Source: Marsupella aquatica
Lineage: Eukaryota > Marchantiophyta
Length of the DNA stretch: 64,000 nucleotides
Assembly (NCBI GenBank): GCA_973895155.1
Contig: OZ316893.1
Span: 2,480,001 to 2,544,000, forward strand
Reading direction: 5' to 3'
Shown here in pieces: positions 10,816 to 22,816 of this stretch. Within the stretch, counting starts at the first letter, position 1, and each line of letters begins with the position of its first letter. The notes beneath the pieces were generated by a model. The model did not search any database, was not told the origin of the DNA, and saw nothing but the letters and a program-made list of their open reading frames with translations. A program made the position numbers and the translations under genes.

Positions 10816-12612
10816 GGAGGAGGAGGAGGAGGAGTGGAAGAGTCACGAGTCACGAGCTCCGTCTGTCCCACTGTTTCTTTTTAAGTGGCCAAAGTACTCT
10901 AGATTCCACCTCTCCAAAAAGGTTTCGCCAAAACTAAGATTCCACATCTCCAAAAAGTTTTGGTACACTTTTGGCAAGATTTAATTAGGTTTTTTCGTGT
11001 CCTACTACAGTGGCCAGTTTCCCACCTTGTCGGAGGGCCCGATTAGCCAGATCTAAGGAGCAGCCTTAAATCTGAGGAAATCTAATGGTCAGAAAATAAT
11101 TTGGAATAATGAAACAAAGAATACTATTAGCATCCTCTCGTTCACACAGCAGACATTTGACACTGGGCTGTCTCATTTGCCTTTTTCCATGGTTTGTCGT
11201 GCATTTATCCAAGCTTTTACTACTGTCCTCTACAGTAGTTTAGCGATGAATTGACTCCCACTAGAAACGCCGCCAAAGCACATCCCCCCCCCCTCTTGAA
11301 AATACGCCACTTTAGAGCTAAGTTGCATGTGAAGGTCTTCAACACCATGGCCCACTGCATTTGCAAAAGGTTAGGGAAAAAAGTAATCTTGATTGACACC
11401 AGTATCTGGACTAAGCTTTCAATGACAATGTTTCACAAAAATTACCCTGATTGGACTTTTGTTTACCCCTGAGTTTGAAGATGTGATGGCTCTTGCCCTT
11501 CTCCTCCTAAATTTTTGCCATCAGACCTGCCATGGGAAGGGGTTTAAGGCATTGTTCTCTCACGTATATACATTGTACTATTGTAGTGAGTGAATTTGAG
11601 GGCCGGAAACTGTAGGGTCGTGCACATGCGATTTGGCTTTTATCAGCTAGGGCGAGTCGAGAGCTGTCTTTTTCCTCTTTCTGCTTTCGTAGACCTCACG
11701 AGTTTAGGGGGCCTTTACAGAAATCCAGGTGTCCCGTTTGGGTTCATCATTGTATCGGATGGACATCTACACCATTGGCTTAGGCTTTTTGGGCAAAATT
11801 GGCTTCACAAGAAACTGCAGTGCATCACAACCCCTAGAAACTGGGGACGAGTATTAGAGCTGGCTTTTTTTTTCTTTTGTCATTCTCAGACCACAAAGGA
11901 GTTTTGGGGGACTTTACAGAAATCCAGCTGTCCTATTTTTGGATCACGATTTATAAGCGATGAAATCCACACCTTTCTGGGCAAAATTGGCTTTACATAA
12001 AACAGCTGCACAACATGCTATGGAGATTACTGATCCTTGGCTTTCAGTGGGTCCCTTGATTCACGATATGTCGTGAGCGGACATCCCCTCCACATTCATT
12101 AGGAATCTTTATGACTCTTCGTTTCCTAAGACATACTCTAGCCATTGATTCACCACCATCCACAACTTTCATTGTATATACTTTATTAGTGACGCACCCC
12201 CCTTTGTAGAATGACGCCAAAGCATTTAGTGGACTGGGGAGGACCCTACTTCTGGCAGGTGTCAACCACAAAGGAGTTGAGTGTCCGTTCCTCCACACCA
12301 CTTTGTTCACGACCGCCAAGACCCAAGGTCCAAACAAATTAGTGCTACAGGAGTGGGGGTTCCAGCATGGCCGTCCTGCTTTGGCGATACTAAGATCAGT
12401 TCTTTGATCCAAAATAGGGGTGAAGACAACAAAGACTTTGCAAAAAATAAATTCCCTTATTATTCATGCTCATCATTGACTTGACTCCAATCACAGTTTT
12501 CCACCTCCACTTTCAGTTCCGTTCCCAGACTCACATTGTACAGGTCATATAGCAGGCCTTGAGAGTACCTTTCAATTGGGATAATGTAGTTACTAGCCGG
12601 GCTGCCCATTCG
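10816..12612. other. Intergenic with a partial segment duplication
   Basis: No gene recognised. A segment of about 130-140 bp at 11690-11829 recurs, diverged, at 11888-12016; both contain a GGG..CTTTACAGAAATCCAG core and GGGCAAAATTGGCTT. The open frame spanning both copies is best explained by the repeat rather than by a protein. Confidence 0.5.
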
Positions 12613-12895
12613 TTGAACATGGATAGGGGAGAAACCCAAAAAAAAACTTGTGAAAATATGTACCCACGTGTCTTCTGTCTACTCAGGTTCATAATTCACG
12701 TTCAAACATTATTCAGAGACTTTGCCCCGATCCCCACATTCCCCCCCTTCTTTGAACATAGATAGAAGAGAAAACAAAACAAAAACTTGTGAAAATATGT
12801 ACCTCCCTACGCATGTTTGCTGTCTACTCAGGTTCATAATTCACGTTCAAATATTCTTCAGGGACTTTTGCCCCAATCCCCACATCCCCCACCTT
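12613..12895. repeat. About 140-bp tandem duplication
   Basis: Two adjacent diverged copies (about 12613-12750 and 12752-12895). Each starts with TTGAACAT(G/A)GATAG, contains AACTTGTGAAAATATGTACC and GTCTACTCAGGTTCATAATT, and ends in a C-rich CCCCACAT(T/C)CCCCC. Confidence 0.85.
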
Positions 12896-13537
12896 TTATT
12901 ATGCTGGATGGATCTAGAGGCTCCACTTTAGCCGGAGGCTTGAGAAGGGCATTGGATCGACATTATATAGTTAATGAACACCAGGGGTACGTATTCCCTA
13001 GCTCTGAGAAACTTGGCAAACTCCTCTAGCTCCAGATAGACATGTGTCCTTTTCTAACTTTTTGCCCTGAGGGTGGCAGCTGCACAAGCACACAAGCTCA
13101 TTGGAGCAATTGTGTGGCTTGCTTTGGACGGTTTCGGCCTCAGAAAAGAATAAGAAGTCACAGTTTTGGACATTTTCTCAAAACAAAATGAACGGTCAAT
13201 CCCACCTCCAAACCAAGCGTCCAAAACCAATCAATTGCTAAGGAAAAATGTTTCATAAGATCAACAATTATAAAATTGTCAAATCAGCAATGGTAGTCAC
13301 TAAAAAAGGCCTGGACACCGTTTACCCCAAATATCCTGGCCTGCATAATTTTCTTGCTCACAACCATCCCTCCCTGTATGACACTTGGGGTGCCTCTAGT
13401 CAATGTTTCCCAACATCCATTTTTGGGCATTTCCTAGGCCCCAATTATCTTTGCCTTCCCTGCTAAAACCAGGGCTAAAACAAATCAAAGTTCATAGTGC
13501 AGCCACATGTCACAGATTTTTCCAGCTACCCTCCCGT

Positions 13538-13605
13538 GCACTTCTACAAAGAATCATTGACATACTAGCTATGCACTTCTACAAAGAATCATTGACATAC
13601 TAGCT
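13538..13605. repeat. 35-bp tandem duplication
   Basis: The 35-mer beginning GCACTTCTACAAAGAATCAT occurs twice head to tail (13538-13572 and 13573-13605, the second copy ending two bases early). It sits immediately before the degenerate minisatellite. Confidence 0.9.
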
Positions 13606-14250
13606 CAATACCCGTGCATAGCACAAAAGATGTCATGACGGCAAGATGTTATTGAGAATAAAAGATGTCGTGTCGGCCAAGAGGTCGTTGAAAACAAAAG
13701 ATGTCATCTCGGCCAAGATGTCGGTGAGCACAAAAGATGTCGTGTCAACCAAGAAGTTGGTGAAAAGAAAGATGTCATCTCAGGCAAGAGGTTGTGGAAG
13801 AAATAGAGGTCGTGTTGCCTATGATGTCGTAACGCATTATGCCAAAGGTTTTGTTAAGTATAACAATGTTGTTAAGTACAAAATAGCTCAATACCTGTGC
13901 ATTGCACAAAATATGTCGTTATGTGAAAGATGCTGTGAAGTAAAAATATGTCATTAATAATGATGAAGTTGTTATGCCAAAACTGTAGTTATGTGAAAGA
14001 CGTTGTCAAGTAAAAGATGTCGTCAAGTAAAAAGTTGTCATCAAGTAAATAGTTGTTGTCAAGTAAAAAATTGCCGTTAACAAAAAAGAAGTAGTTTTGC
14101 CAAAGATGTTATTATGTGAAAGATGTCATGAATAAAAAGATGTCATGAATAAAAAGATGTCGTTGAGTAAAAAGATGATGTGGTGCCAAATGGGTTGTTA
14201 AGTGAAAGATATTGTGAAGTTAAAAAATGTAGTCAAGTAAAAGTGTGCCC
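13602..14250. repeat. Degenerate AAAAGATGTCGT minisatellite, block 1
   Basis: Dozens of diverged units built round AAAAGATGTCGT / GTCAAGTAAAAGATGTC, with spacing of roughly 15-40 bp. A longer motif, CTCAATACC(C/T)GTGCAT(A/T)GCAC, marks sub-blocks at 13604 and 13886. The open frame across 13646-13957 follows the repeat period and is not a credible gene. Confidence 0.8.
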
Positions 14251-14759
14251 CTCGCCCGACACCTTGCCATCAACACCAGTGCCATGATCTTTACTATGTC
14301 TTTGGACCTTATAATTTTTGATTTGTTGGCAGTGAAATGGCACAAAAAATGAATGTAAAAAATCATCCTAAATATTGGAAGAATAATGTTTTATTTTATT
14401 AGTGTTTGTAGTCCCTTATTGACTAAAATAGTATCTGAAACTTAACTCCTACCAATATTACACTAAACTATGCACTATTTCACTCTATTGAGTATGTTAT
14501 GTACACCTGATTGGAGTATGAACAATATTTTCTCCTTGATCCTTGTGCATTGTGTTAGTGACATCCCTTTTTGTTTACTTATCCCATTTGATTCCTCCTA
14601 CTTGGACATTGGCGTGACTCTTTTTCATTCATACTAAACTAAACTAAAATTTACTTATTTATATTAATTCATTCAACCAAATTTCTTATTTTTTGAGCCC
14701 TGCAAATTTGAATCTTGCACGATAAAAAAGGCACAACCTTGTATTATAGAAGTTAATAG
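14251..14759. other. Spacer between minisatellite blocks, nothing recognised
   Basis: AT-rich unique sequence with no open frame of note on either strand and no visible repeat. Confidence 0.5.
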
Positions 14760-15075
14760 TAAGCTCAATACCTGTGCGATGCACCAAAAATACTGTTTCA
14801 TAAAAGACATCATTAAGTAAACATATGTTGTGGTGTTAGAGATGTCGTCAAGTAAAAATATGTGATTGTGTAAAAGATGTCATGGTATAAAAGATATTAT
14901 TTTAAGTAAAAAATATCGTTTTGTAAATGATGTCTTTAATAGGTAAAAACACCATGGCATAAAAGACATCCTTAAGTATTAAAAAGATGTCATTATGTCA
15001 AAGATGTGGTTACACCAATTGAAAACATGTGGGTTAGTAAAAGGTGTTGTCAAGTAAAATATGTTGTTAACTAAA
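14760..15075. repeat. Degenerate AAAAGATGTCGT minisatellite, block 2
   Basis: The array resumes with the third copy of the long motif (CTCAATACCTGTGCGATGCAC at 14764) and continues with AAGACATC, AAAAGATGTCATT and GTCAAGTAAAA units to about 15070. It is the same family as block 1, separated by about 500 bp of unrelated DNA. Confidence 0.75.
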
Positions 15076-15289
15076 AAAACTCCAATAATTTTGGAGATGA
15101 GTTAGGGCAGAGGATTGTTGAGTTTTGTCAGGCCTCCATGCGCGAGGCCAAAAAAACCAGTAGGAACCCGGTCCTCGGTCTAGGCATGAGTCTGAGTCCA
15201 AAATGCAAGACCGAGTCCAAGGGCGACACCGAGTCCAGTCAAGGGCAAGGTCAAGTCCAGGCGAGGGCAAGGGTGGGGATCGGGTGGGT

Positions 15290-15600
15290 CATCGAGGCAG
15301 GGTTTTAGGGTTGAGTGGGGGAGCCTGAGGAGGGATAGTTGGGGCAAAAGGGGAGAGCGGGGTTAGAGAGGCAAGAGGGCGAGAGGCCGGGGAGAGCGGG
15401 GTGGGGAGGTCGGAGGGGCAGGAGGGAGTCGGGAGGAAGGGTTGGGAGTGGGGAGGAAAAAGGGGGCCTGGGAGGCAGAGGGCGGAGGCAGCCAGCCATG
15501 CTGCATGGCCAGCCCTGCCCCAAGCCAGCCAGCATCAACAGTCGCAAGCTGGGCAGGGCTGGCAGCAGGGGGGGGGGATCGCGACTTGCAACGGCTTGGT
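15290..15600. repeat. G-rich low-complexity block
   Basis: The plus strand is strongly G/A-biased, with many GGGG and GGAGG runs and a G9 tract near 15570. Overlapping open frames on both strands come from this bias. The strand asymmetry could support G-quadruplex formation, but this is inference from composition. Confidence 0.6.
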
Positions 15601-18600
15601 GCTGACATTGTGGCACTGCAATCCAAGTCACAGCTTCAGTTTCCACTTGAGTGTTTTTGTCTTATTGGTTCAATTTTTTGGGTTTTGATTTTTCACCCAA
15701 AACAGCCATGGTATAAATTGGTGCCATAGTCTATTATAGTTTTTGATAATTATCACAAATATTAAGGAAGATAAATAATACATTTTTGACTTTCATTGAA
15801 AACAACATCTTGTTCTCACTTATGCATTCATTTGACGGAAAGTAGAGGAATCATCATTGATCCTTGTGCTTGCATGGGCTTATTTACTAATCATTTCCCT
15901 TTTTTGTTGTCTCATTTTAGTGTTTCCTTTTTGAAGACTGTTCGTTCCCCTTTTATTCACACTAAAATTTATTGTCTTTTATTTATTCCTTCCTCTTTTG
16001 TTGGAATCTTTTTTTGGACACTCTATATTTGAATGACAACCACTGTATAAAAGGGCGCAACCTTGTATTATAGTTTAAGATATTTGTGCAGGGAGCCCCA
16101 TGTTGCATCACAACACTCACTTGCAACCTGCAGGCTCTCCACTGGTGCGAGAGGGAGGCAGGCATTAGGTTGACAAGTGCTACAGGCCAACAATTGGGCC
16201 AGGAGAATTTCCCCCTAGAGGCATCAGGCTGAAAAACCAATGTAGTCACTCTAAAAGCTACCCGTTCACAATAATTCATGTTATGTAAGAAAGTGTTACT
16301 ACATTTATTTGAGTAAAAGTGATCTTGAGTCTGAGTAAGACCAATTTTTGTCGTTTTTTTGGAATAGTGTTTCTCCACTTTTGTTTAAAGTGCTAGTAAA
16401 AAATAGGTGATCTTGACCAAAGTAACACTAATTCTTGTGGGTTTTTCAAAATAGTAATTTTTTTGAATATTTTCCACTCTCAAGACCACAGTAACACTAA
16501 TTCATGTGCACAGAATCAGAGTTATAACAAAACTAGTGAGGGACACTTATTCATGAGTAGAGGCCAAAAATGTCTGCTCTCAAATTAGTGTGAATAACAC
16601 TAATTACGGGGAACAGTGTACAATGCCCTCTTGGTCCATTTTTAGACCACCCTAAATTCTGAAAAACCAGACTGACCAAGAGAGACACATAAGTACAAAG
16701 ATGCAGACAACCTGGGACCCGCTCCAAACCAACTAGCATTGGTAAACTTTTACTCTAAGGGGCTTCTTCTTGTTTTGTAAAGTCAGTTATGACTCTTTGG
16801 TATAATGCAGGTTTTTTGAGTAAAACATATGTCACATATGGCCACTTACTTGGAAGGAAGGGCTTGGAACATCTTAGTGACTCTGTTTGAAAAGGAGACA
16901 TGACTGGTTGGAGAGAAACCCAAACAACACCCAAGATTTCAGTGTACTAAGAACAGCTGGTTCTAATTGCCCACACTTAAGTAACAAGAGAGTAAGGGAG
17001 AGGTCAACTAGAGGTCGAGTGTGACAATTGGAATCTATCTGAGCATGGAAGAAGCCAACCAGTGTTGTGAGGGAGGATCTATTGTCACAGAGCTGGTTTG
17101 TGCTGCTTCTTTTTGTTCAGGGCGCAGGAGGCAGCTGGGTGCTAAATGGAGGGAACCCCTAACCCAAAAGACAGTACCGCAGAATTATAGTAGACACTTG
17201 GTGCGGGAAAGTATAAACTTTAAAAGTTTGAAACTTAAAGGGTTCAATTTCAACCCAGCTACTATCAATCAGATTTAGAGCTAAGTTGCATGTTGGCGGA
17301 CCTTTGTTTTCCAGCTCTTAACTTAAAAGATGGCTGTCAAAAATTGACTCACATGCCTCAAATTTCTTGCCAAGCAGGCCTGATGGTATACATAGTGGAG
17401 AACCAAGGCAAGGGCAGGAAACGTGAGTTCCTGACCTGCAAAATCTAGATAAGACAGAATGAGGGAGGGCCACTAAAGCTGGGGCAGTGAGACCTGGCAG
17501 TCGCAAATTAGGCATAACGCAGCCTCGCAAAAGAAATGGCTTGCTTACATGGAAGATGTCTCTTAGGTCTCGTATGAGATGTTGTGTAAGGCCAACTTTG
17601 CTTGAGGACATGGTGAAACACTAGTTCCCGTCAGTAGCTCAAATACTACAGTAGTGTGCAAAGGGTGTAGAGAACCACAAAATGGGATGATGTCCCGAAG
17701 CCAAAATGTCCAACAATACAACCAAGTCACTCACCAAGTCATCACATATAGCATAGTTGAAAAGCACATTCGTCTAGCATAAGCAGTACTTTGTTGATCG
17801 ACCCTGCTATACACATTTGCAAATGTACAAAATCTTTGAGACACTTGGACATTTACACCTCACAATGCAAAGTACCCATGATCGTGATGGAAGTATTAAC
17901 TTACCACACAAACAATGAGTGAAAATACAGGACAGGACGATAGAGTCCTAGAAGAGGGAAAAGGAGAGTAATAATGTCCATTGTACCATTGTTTGTTACC
18001 TTTGTCTTTCTAGTGAATGCTACGTAGGACTCATTCACCAGATTGTATAATGGGGTGCTGGTGAAGTACCTCCATCGTGGAATCATCGTGGGAAGTATCC
18101 AAGTAGTCTTTAATGTTAATAATTATGGGACATACAGGAGAAGTGAGCCTCCGTGCAGATTTGTGTAAAACAATAATTTGCAAGCAAAAAAATGTGTGTT
18201 GCCAGATTTCTGATTTTCAAAAGGTTGAGGTGAGGTTGCCTACCCTAGAGAGTTTTTAAACTTCTCCGCATCATGAAGAAAGAGGAAATGCACTCAAGTG
18301 GACTCCATTTGAGAAAAGTTATTGAAAACGTGCCCTTGTACTCCGCTTGTTGGTTGTAATAAAGCTAACAATTTCAAAAACAAAATACTTAAAAAAAGGC
18401 CTCAATGCTATGACCATTCCCCTGTGGGGCCATTTTGTGTGCTCCATTAGGTCACCTCAAATCTTTGCTTTCTGCCCTCCAATCACAGTCAGCAACAAAA
18501 TCACAGTCAGCAACAAAATAAGGAACATGAAATGCATGTCCGCGCACTCGTGACCCAAACTGGTAGTTTGGACTGGTAGTTTAGGACGTTGTTTTTATCA

Positions 18601-19240
18601 CGAATTTCAAAGTTAGAAGCTCTATCGAAACTTTATTCCTCACTAAAGTTTTTTCTCTTAATTTTATTCACGATAAACCAAAAGCACTCAAGTCCAGAAA
18701 AGGTACAGCTCCGTTCACATTCCCAACCGCGCAGGCGAACCAGCGCGACGATGTGTCTTCCTGTCTTCCCGACCGATCGTCGTCAGAAACCAAGTACTGT
18801 ACAATACAGTCTACAAGTACTGTCGTACGGCACGTAGGCCTGGCCCGTCACCCCTCTGCCGTCCATTCCCCACTGTTACACTGCCGGCCTACTGGCACTC
18901 TGTATTATAATACGGTTATCACTGTAAAGCCGTAAAGGCTACTGACGCCGCGAGCGACTGACGTGGACCACTACCGAATAGCGCGACAGTCTGTTCGGCA
19001 AATCCATTAATCTCGGTGGCGGAGTTACCATAGCCTTCTCGCGAAACCTCTCACATCCACGGTCCAGATTCCGCCCCATAACCAGGGAAAGCGTCCAACC
19101 CGTCAAACTGGATATTGGATCAGGTCAAATCCAGAGTTACTAGTCAGAGCGTTGAAGTGGCCCGTTTGTCGTATCTGTTTAAGCGCGAGTACATTACAGT
19201 AATCCTCTTTTTAGAGCTGTGTGGCGTTTCCGGGATACGA
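15601..19240. other. Intergenic, no supported gene
   Basis: Mostly AT-rich with small duplications, for example an 18-bp unit TCACAGTCAGCAACAAAA twice at 18483-18518. A minus-strand frame at 17318-17611 starts MSSSKVGLTQHLIRDLRDIF, and a GTAAGC donor-like site follows its first 22 codons; it may be an isolated exon, but I do not recognise it. Confidence 0.45.
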
Positions 19241-19322
19241 ACCGGCAACGGTATTTATTTGGATCGCCGTGGGACCGGGAAACCGGCAACGGTATTTATT
19301 TGGATCGCCGTGGGACCGGGAA
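19241..19322. repeat. Perfect 41-bp tandem duplication
   Basis: Two identical head-to-tail copies of a 41-mer beginning ACCGGCAACGGTATTTATTT (19241-19281 and 19282-19322). Perfect identity suggests a recent slippage or duplication event. Confidence 0.95.
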
Positions 19323-19375
19323 AGAAGCCGGAAGATATGGCGGTGCCGTGTTTCCCATCCTGAACGGGATCTGCT

Positions 19376-19428
19376 TTCGCGAGCGCGAGCGCGAGAGAGA
19401 GCTCTAGAGAGAGAGAGAGAGAGAGAGT
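19376..19428. repeat. (GC/GA)n microsatellite
   Basis: Alternating GCGAGCGCGAGC changes into GAGAGAGAGCTCTAGAGAGAGAGAGA. GA-rich tracts are common in plant promoters and 5' UTRs, but no coding region follows that I can identify. Confidence 0.9.
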
Positions 19429-21818
19429 CTGATCAGACCAGAACTGTTATGGCGTTGTGTAACGGTCCGCAATCGGGGGTCGCCCATGTCTCAATTTAAT
19501 TAAAAACTAAACTCCCTAAAGATTCCTCCCTCCGATGTTTCGTAACGGTCCGCAATCCTCATCAGTCGCATGAGTAAAGCCTCCCACACGGAATGGAGTG
19601 ATGAGTTTTCAATTGATTGATGAGGCCGTCAATTGGTTCATGGGGTACTGTGGATTGTGAACGGAGATGAGACGAGCCTTCCGAGGAGTTGAGCTCTCCT
19701 CCGTGGCTCCGTCCCTTGCTCGCAGAAGAAGACTGAAATAATAGTACAGTACGTCCTCAATCGCCGCTCTTGAGGATATGCTTCGCCGAGATTTGGGTGC
19801 AGACGGATTGATTCATGATGTGATTGAATGGAATGGAATAATATGAGATGAGATGAGCTCCCCGTTCCTTCCTAGAATCCTAGCAGACGCCTGGACTTGT
19901 ACGTCCCTCCTCAATCGCCGCTCTTGAGGATGTCCTGCACCGAAATTGCGATTATTGGGGAGTTTTGGGGAGCAGGCAAAAGTTTTCTAATCGATCATCG
20001 CCGGGGTCTTTGGGGCACCAGAAATCCTGCAAACGAGCACGGATGATGACGTTAGTTTTCGAGGCTAGTACTGTCACCGAACAGAATACCATGATTTGTA
20101 CTGCGAGTGAATTCAAAATAATGCAGACTGCAGCTGACGATGTGATCACTCAGAACTCTGCACCGAATGAAGCAGAGTATGATTGACATTTTTTTTATCA
20201 AATCCCATGTACTGCTCTGCAGAGTTTCTCAATCGATGAATGAGGTCTCGAGCCATCTGTACAGTAGGATGGATCTTGAAATTCACAACTTACTGAATTC
20301 TCTGGTCACTTGACTTTCAGAGAGATTTCAGAGCGAATTCAGAGCGAATTCAGATCAAATTCAGAGCAGCAATTGGTAAATTAAAGGAAGTCCTAGGCGT
20401 GCAGCTTAAATGTAGTCCTGCTGCTGCAGAGAATCAATTTTGACTTTCACTACTGAGATCGAAACCTTGATTGATTTGCCCATACAACAGCCTGCACTAC
20501 AAAGTCACTGTACAATTTACTGCTTTGGCTCATGAGTCTTCTTTGTCAGGGGCAGCTACAATAGTGATGCTTTTCCTGTGACATCGCCCTCGTGAGAGTG
20601 TGCTTTAGGGCACTATTTCAGCAGCCCTTAGGGAGTTGATGGCATTATTTTTATTTCATCAGCCCTAAAGGAGTGGAGGCATTATTTGATCAGCCCTCAA
20701 TAAGAAGTTGAGGCACGAAATGCAAGGTGGAAGGCCCCTCTAAAAATGAGGGCACTAATAGCAAGGTCAAAGGCTCTGCAGCCCATCCACTCCCAATTAG
20801 AAACCTGAGTGTTGCTTGAATGCACCAATGAATGCATGAGGTGACAACCAGTCAGATCTTGCCCCAAGATTCATTGGAGTTTCTAGGGCTAACCTGTTTG
20901 AGGGCGAATACACTGCCTGAGAAGAGGAGGCAGGAAGAAAAAGGCAACAATGCTCTTATTTCTGGATGTTAGGAGTTGCTTGGTACCACGATTGGGGTGT
21001 GGGTGAACTTAGTTATCTTTTACTGTACATTTCCTTTCAAGATCACGAAAACATTGCTTGGTCCATCCAGGTACTTTAGTCAAAGACGGTGGTCCATCTG
21101 GGCATAGAAAGGTCAACTTTTTGTCATTGCTATCTGTCTTAAATTTTCCTTCTTCCCAGATAGTTATTTGGTCTCACTGGAGAACTTTCACTTTCCCCCC
21201 TTTTTCCTGTTTCCTTTTAGCACACAAGCCAGTGCCCAAGGAAGGGAAAGGATACCCCAGCCTCAGAATATGAAGTAGTTTTGAGCACATGTACACTGTT
21301 TATCTTAATTAGTATCATAACTTATTTAGTTTCCCTGCTTAAATAGTTTCACACACACTAATAAGGGTGTGATTACAAATCTCAAAAGAATATAAAAAGT
21401 AGGTTCCTTATTAGTCTCATATAGATTAATAAAAAATGACACTAAGAAAAGAACCCTTGGTGTATTCCGAGTCTGAAAATGACAATTCCAGATCATAAGA
21501 TGATGAATATGAACATGACAATTCAATCTGGATCTGGATGTAGAGTAGACTCGGATTGCAGTAGTACAAGCAATGCGTTTAGTCTATTGTACCTCATTCA
21601 TTCTAGTTTTATTTTGATTGCAATCATAATCTGCCTTTCAGTTCATCATACTTAATAAAGTTTGAATTTAAATTGACATTCATTTTTTAATTTTATATGC
21701 TCTTTCAAATACATATTACTACTGAAAAATCTGTACTTTTCATATGTTACACACATTAATTCAGAGTTCATCACACACTGATTGTGTGTCACTAAAAATA
21801 ATCTCACTTATCATCACA
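19429..21818. other. Intergenic, small repeats only
   Basis: Short duplicated motifs: GTAACGGTCCGCAATC (19459 and 19541), TCCTCAATCGCCGCTCTTGAGGAT (19753 and 19909), tandem TTCAGAGCGAA units at 20326-20368, and a loose repeat of CATTATTT..CAGCCCT near 20600-20700. From about 21330 the DNA is AT-rich with GTGTGTGA/TCACACAC motifs that continue on the other side of the LTR element. No gene recognised. Confidence 0.5.
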
Positions 21819-21969
21819 TGTTATGACACAGCACCATAGCCAATAGAAGATGCATCCAACAAGTAAGTCTCTTCATTGATCATGCACTCTTACATATATG
21901 ATGGTGGATAGGTGGTTGTGTAACCGCTATCCAGTCTATCCAACCCGGGTTAGCTTTTAACTCTTAACA
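21819..21969 (-). repeat. 3' LTR (151 bp)
   Basis: Identical base for base to 24462-24612. On the element's own strand it begins TGTTAAGAGT and ends in CATAACA. It is unusually short for a plant copia LTR. Confidence 0.95.
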
Positions 21970-21980
21970 CTCCCCCTTGG
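21970..21980 (-). promoter_or_regulatory. Polypurine tract of the LTR element
   Basis: On the minus strand this reads CCAAGGGGGAG and directly abuts the 3' LTR, the expected position and composition of the plus-strand primer for reverse transcription. Confidence 0.85.
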
Positions 21981-22609
21981 TTGATTGGGGTAGTGAAAAG
22001 AAATCAACCACAATTGGTGAAAGCTTAACCTTATTAGGTTGGTCTGATTTAACATATGCTGGTTTGGTCTCCTTAAAACCCTCCCTGCTTTCTTCATGGA
22101 GGGAAAGAGTGCCAAAACCATACTTATGTTGGATGGCCAGGGTAAGTAAAGTGCATAAATTTGCCTATGGTGAGTGGCATAATGTAATCTAATATAAATA
22201 AAGATTCTTAGTTTAACTCTAAGTTTCACTTAACTTGAGTTTGACTAGGTATTGTTCAGTATAATCATTTTCAGCTATATCGTAAAGTTGACTGCTTTTC
22301 AAAAACCCTAAAGACGATAACGCTATGTAATCGTTACTACGTTGGTAGGGTCGATCGGGTATCCGGTTCTTTGAGGCATTCTTTGCCTAACGTTCTATGA
22401 AGCATACTTGGGCATGAGTTAAATCATGGATCGATGAACACAGATGTGTTGGTGACTTGAACAGAGGGGTTGGCAATGAGCATGGGGTTGCTGGTCGCGC
22501 AGTAGCGAATGTTGAGTCGGGGTGGAGGTTGGACTGATCGGGCTGCAGCAGGTTTCATTTCTTCAGGTGATTCCTATGTGGAATCAAGATAAGTATTTTG
22601 GGCTTTTCA

Positions 22610-22816
22610 TCAGTTCTGGAGCAACATCGAGAGTGCTCTCATACCAATTCCATGTACATGCTGTTTGTGTAGGGCCGGTGGTAGCGGCTTTGTGAAGAGA
22701 TCTGCTCCGTTCTGAGATGTTGGAATCCATTCGACTCTTATTTGATCGCCATGCTGCTCATGTGTATAGAATTTTTTTGGTGCTATATGCTTCGTTCTTT
22801 GGCCTTTGATAAATCC
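22610..22816 (-). pseudogene. C-terminal RNase H remnant of copia pol
   Basis: Immediately after the gag stop, and in the same frame, 68 codons read as the end of a copia polyprotein. They contain QRTKHIAPKKFY, where family members typically have RTKHID, and RVEWIPTSQNGADLFTKPL, the conserved (V/I)PT....AD.(F/L)TKPL signature, before ending at TGA. Everything normally between the gag zinc knuckle and this point has been deleted. One TAG separates it from gag. Confidence 0.88.

Noticed and set aside
11590-12000. 136-codon open frame on the plus strand
   Set aside because: It spans two diverged copies of a DNA repeat; the protein text has no motif and the frame is explained by the repeat.
13602-14250. 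CRISPR-like appearance of regularly repeated ATGTCGT units
   Set aside because: Units are degenerate, spacing is irregular and there are no unique spacers; plant nuclear minisatellite is the simple explanation.
15305-15729. Overlapping long open frames on both strands in the G-rich block
   Set aside because: Stop-free by composition only; translations are Gly/Arg/Glu or Pro/Leu low complexity.
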